From contig JAYWEL010000250.1 in assembly GCA_043779285.1 (NCBI GenBank), positions 1-16,662 on the forward strand: a stretch of 16,662 bases of DNA, in the 5' to 3' direction. This document shows, piece by piece, positions 15,076-16,662 of the stretch. Numbering within the stretch: position 1 is the stretch's first letter; the number at the start of each line of letters is the position of its first letter. A model generated the notes under the pieces. It was not told the origin of the DNA. It saw only the letters and a list, made by a program, of their open reading frames with translations, and made no database searches. The DNA comes from MGR-bin208 sp043779285 (GTDB taxonomy: Bacteria; Bacteroidota; Bacteroidia; Chitinophagales; Chitinophagaceae). The translations under genes were made by a program, and so were the position numbers.

Positions 15076-15288
15076 AATTTTGAATCCATAATTTTATGAC
15101 CTTGCTTGCTGGAACTATATTTAAACTGTTCAAATACATTCTGTACAATTTTCGCCCCTAATGTTTCTATGGACAAGGGTTTAAAACAAATTTGCACAAA
15201 ATAAACTTGACGCCAATGCGAACTTGTTTCGGGAAGCCACCCCCCACCCGCTATTTTGATAATAGTGTTTAGTTAAATGTAAATTGTC

Positions 15289-15332
15289 AATGCTGAATGC
15301 CCGTACGACAGGTCGAACGGGCATTCAGCATT
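15289..15332. repeat. 44-nt near-perfect palindrome
   Basis: Arms AATGCTGAATGCCCGT (15289-15304) and its complement (15317-15332) are perfect over 16 bp. After an A-A mismatch, CGAC and GTCG pair around AG. No T run follows, so it is not a standard terminator. It lies 90 bp before the restriction-modification gene. Confidence 0.75.
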
Positions 15333-15422
15333 CTGCATTCTCGAAATAAACCGTCACTTTACTTATAACATAACATTAGTAGAGATTTTATTAATTAAAT
15401 TAGCAGCTATACAAAATAAATT

Positions 15423-16662
15423 ATGCCATTAAGCTGGAACGAAATAAAAACAAAGGCCACTGCCTTTAGCAAAGAATGGGAAAACGAAGTGAGCGAAGAT
15501 GCCGAAGCCAAATCATTCTGGGATGATTTCTTTAATGTTTTTGGTATAGGTCGCCGCAGGGTAGCCACTTTTGAACACGCAGTGAAATCTCCCCTCTCCC
15601 CGTCCGACCGGGTCATCCGGGCGGGCTTTGGAGAGGGGTCGGGGGTGAGGCATGGCTTTATTGACCTGCTTTGGAAAGGTGTGATTTTAATTGAGCATAA
15701 AAGCCGTGGCAAAGACCTTGACAAAGCATACCAACAGGCCAAAGATTATTTTCCCGGATTAAAAGAGAAGGAACTCCCACGTTATATTTTGGTAAGCGAT
15801 TTTGAGCGGTTCCGCTTGTATGATCTGGAAGAGAATATCCAATATGAATTTAAACTTTCCAATTTTGTAAACCATGTACACCTCTTTGGTTTTATTGTGG
15901 GTTACCAGAAAAGAACTTACAAAGAACAGGACCCTGTAAATATTGAAGCGGCTGAACTGATGGGTATGCTGCATGATAAATTAAAAGCCATTGGCTACGA
16001 TGGGCACCACCTGGAATTGTATTTGGTTCGTTTGCTTTTTTGTTTGTTTGCCGATGATAGCAGCATTTTTGAAAGAGGAATTTTTAATGAATACATCGAA
16101 CTAAAAACAAATGAAGATGGCAGCGACCTTGCCATGCACATCAGCCAGTTATTTACAATTCTCAATACGCCCAAAGACAACCGTTTTAAAAACATAGATG
16201 AAAGCCTGGATATTTTTCCGTACGTCAATGGAAAGCTGTTTGAAGAACCTTTGCCTGTTGCAAGCTTTGATGGAGAGATGCGAAAGATATTGATTGATTG
16301 CTGCCTGTTGGATTGGGGCAAAATATCACCGGCCATTTTTGGTTCGCTGTTTCAGAGTGTGATGGATAGCAAGGCCCGGCGGAATTTAGGTGCCCACTAC
16401 ACCAGTGAAAAAAATATCCTGAAATTAATCAAGCCTTTGTTTTTAGATGAGCTGTATAAAGAATATACAGTTGCAAAAGAGAGTAAACCAAAACTGCAAA
16501 AATTTCATGATAAAATAAGCAAGCTCCGGTTCCTGGATCCTGCCTGTGGTTGCGGTAACTTTTTAATAATTGCCTATAGAGAATTAAGATTGCTGGAAAT
16601 AGAAATCATAAAAACGCTGATTTTTAAATACGAAAAATTAAGAGTAGAAGTAGCCACAAGTG
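15423..16662 (+). CDS. MmeI-like type IIL restriction-modification enzyme, N-terminal part
   Basis: These are the first 413 codons; the gene runs off the right edge. The ATG at 15423 is preceded in frame by a TAA four bases upstream, so it is the first possible ATG. The opening LSWNEIKTKATAFSKEW, FWDDFFNVFGI and RRRVATFEHAVK match the MmeI N-terminal nuclease domain. The nuclease motif is D81-x9-E91-x-K93 (FIDLLWKG then LIEHKS), the same spacing as MmeI D70/E80/K82. A helical spacer follows, then LGAHYTSEKNI (322-332) and the SAM-binding motif I DPACGCGNF at 372-380. Such proteins join cutting, methylation and target recognition in one chain; the NPPY motif and recognition domain lie beyond the window. 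Odd feature: the linker before D81 is a GC-rich palindromic repeat. The frame is otherwise fully open. Confidence 0.9.
   Translation, partial: MPLSWNEIKTKATAFSKEWENEVSEDAEAKSFWDDFFNVFGIGRRRVATFEHAVKSPLSPSDRVIRAGFGEGSGVRHGFIDLLWKGVILIEHKSRGKDLDKAYQQAKDYFPGLKEKELPRYILVSDFERFRLYDLEENIQYEFKLSNFVNHVHLFGFIVGYQKRTYKEQDPVNIEAAELMGMLHDKLKAIGYDGHHLELYLVRLLFCLFADDSSIFERGIFNEYIELKTNEDGSDLAMHISQLFTILNTPKDNRFKNIDESLDIFPYVNGKLFEEPLPVASFDGEMRKILIDCCLLDWGKISPAIFGSLFQSVMDSKARRNLGAHYTSEKNILKLIKPLFLDELYKEYTVAKESKPKLQKFHDKISKLRFLDPACGCGNFLIIAYRELRLLEIEIIKTLIFKYEKLRVEVATS
15589..15650. repeat. GC-rich palindromic repeat inserted in frame in the MmeI-like gene
   Basis: This 62-bp stretch is about three quarters G+C within an AT-rich gene. 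CCCCTCTCC (15591-15599) and GGAGAGGGG (15630-15638) are perfect complements, followed by TCGGGGGTGAGG. This matches, from memory, a dispersed Bacteroidota repeat of the form CCCCTCTCC...GGAGAGGGG-x-CGGGGGTGAGG. It keeps the frame open and codes about 21 residues (SPLSPSDRVI onward) between HAVK and HGFIDL. Confidence 0.75.

Larger units (their letters stand above)
14806..15222. repeat. 19-bp perfect inverted repeat pair bounding the REP cluster
   Basis: TTCGCATTGGCGTCAAGTT at 14806-14824 returns as its exact complement at 15204-15222, with 379 bp between. Outside each copy a small CGAA-5 nt-TTCG hairpin is kept, but its 5-nt loop is inverted between copies (CTTAT versus CTTGT in the same plus-strand sense). 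The pair may be the ends of a small non-autonomous element or two copies of a dispersed repeat. Confidence 0.7.
14560..15422. other. 863-bp gene-poor, repeat-rich junction
   Basis: No intact gene is seen. From left to right it holds a decayed reading frame, a tiny open frame, REP-like palindromes, a 16-bp tandem repeat, one arm pair of a 19-bp inverted repeat, and a 44-nt palindrome. AT-rich DNA follows, just before the restriction-modification gene. No clear terminator for the copper ATPase was found; a weak 5-bp stem CTTGT/ACAAG spans 14571-14595. Confidence 0.7.

Noticed and set aside
15042..15270. A minus-strand frame of about 75 codons through the second 19-bp repeat
   Set aside because: It has no ATG near its start, runs through repeats and ends in the tandem duplication. 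Residues such as FKPLSIETLGAKIVQ look protein-like, but I recognise no family.
15407..15742. Minus-strand frames at 15407-15742 and 15995-16336
   Set aside because: Both are antisense to the MmeI-like gene, whose plus frame is open to the window edge and has clear nuclease and SAM motifs.
14870..16662. Defence system such as DISARM or BREX beginning at the methyltransferase
   Set aside because: The N-terminal nuclease motif spacing and domain order match single-chain MmeI-like enzymes, and no partner genes are visible in the window.

Overview
The window looks like chromosome from a Bacteroidota member, most likely of the Chitinophagaceae/Sphingobacteria type. The evidence is AT-rich DNA, A-rich leaders rather than strong Shine-Dalgarno sites, several TAnnTTTG-type -7 boxes, an ileS-dksA-like pair, a tsaE-ald pair, a eukaryotic-like (type 2) IleRS, and proteins whose closest look is Bacteroidota. 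The genus is inference; no rRNA or tRNA gene is present to anchor it.

Region 1 (1-4,802, minus strand) holds the start of an exported, probably PhoD-like phosphatase. It is followed by a TraR/DksA-family protein with a histone-H1-like Lys/Ala/Pro repeat tail, and then ileS, which is transcribed first and lies 4 bp upstream of the dksA-like gene. Hairpin terminators close this pair and the next gene. Region 2 (4,812-8,171, minus) is an iron or metal uptake pair: a FecA-like TonB-dependent receptor preceded by an AraC regulator with an unusual cysteine cluster. The regulator's promoter carries two back-to-back perfect palindromes. Region 3 (8,253-9,708, plus) is lpxA overlapping an orphan ABC ATPase. 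Region 4 (9,709-12,352, minus) has a lipoprotein, alanine dehydrogenase (ald) and tsaE. Region 5 (12,445-14,559, plus) is a P1B-type copper ATPase, divergent from tsaE, with TTTGCAAC repeats at its start.

Region 6 (14,560-15,422) has no intact gene. It holds a decayed reading frame, a 19-bp inverted repeat pair, three kinds of REP-like palindrome, a 16-bp tandem repeat and a 44-nt near-perfect palindrome. It marks the junction from housekeeping genes to an accessory locus. Region 7 (15,423 to the right edge) is the N-terminal 413 residues of an MmeI-like (type IIL) restriction-methyltransferase. It has an in-frame GC-rich palindromic repeat just before its nuclease motif.

The points most worth following are the repeat-derived insert in the MmeI-like enzyme, the swapped GXHH class I signature in IleRS (a form linked to mupirocin hyper-resistance), the AraC Cys cluster with its double operator, the Ser-to-Asp change in the copper ATPase membrane site, and the layered repeats at 14.6-15.3 kb.
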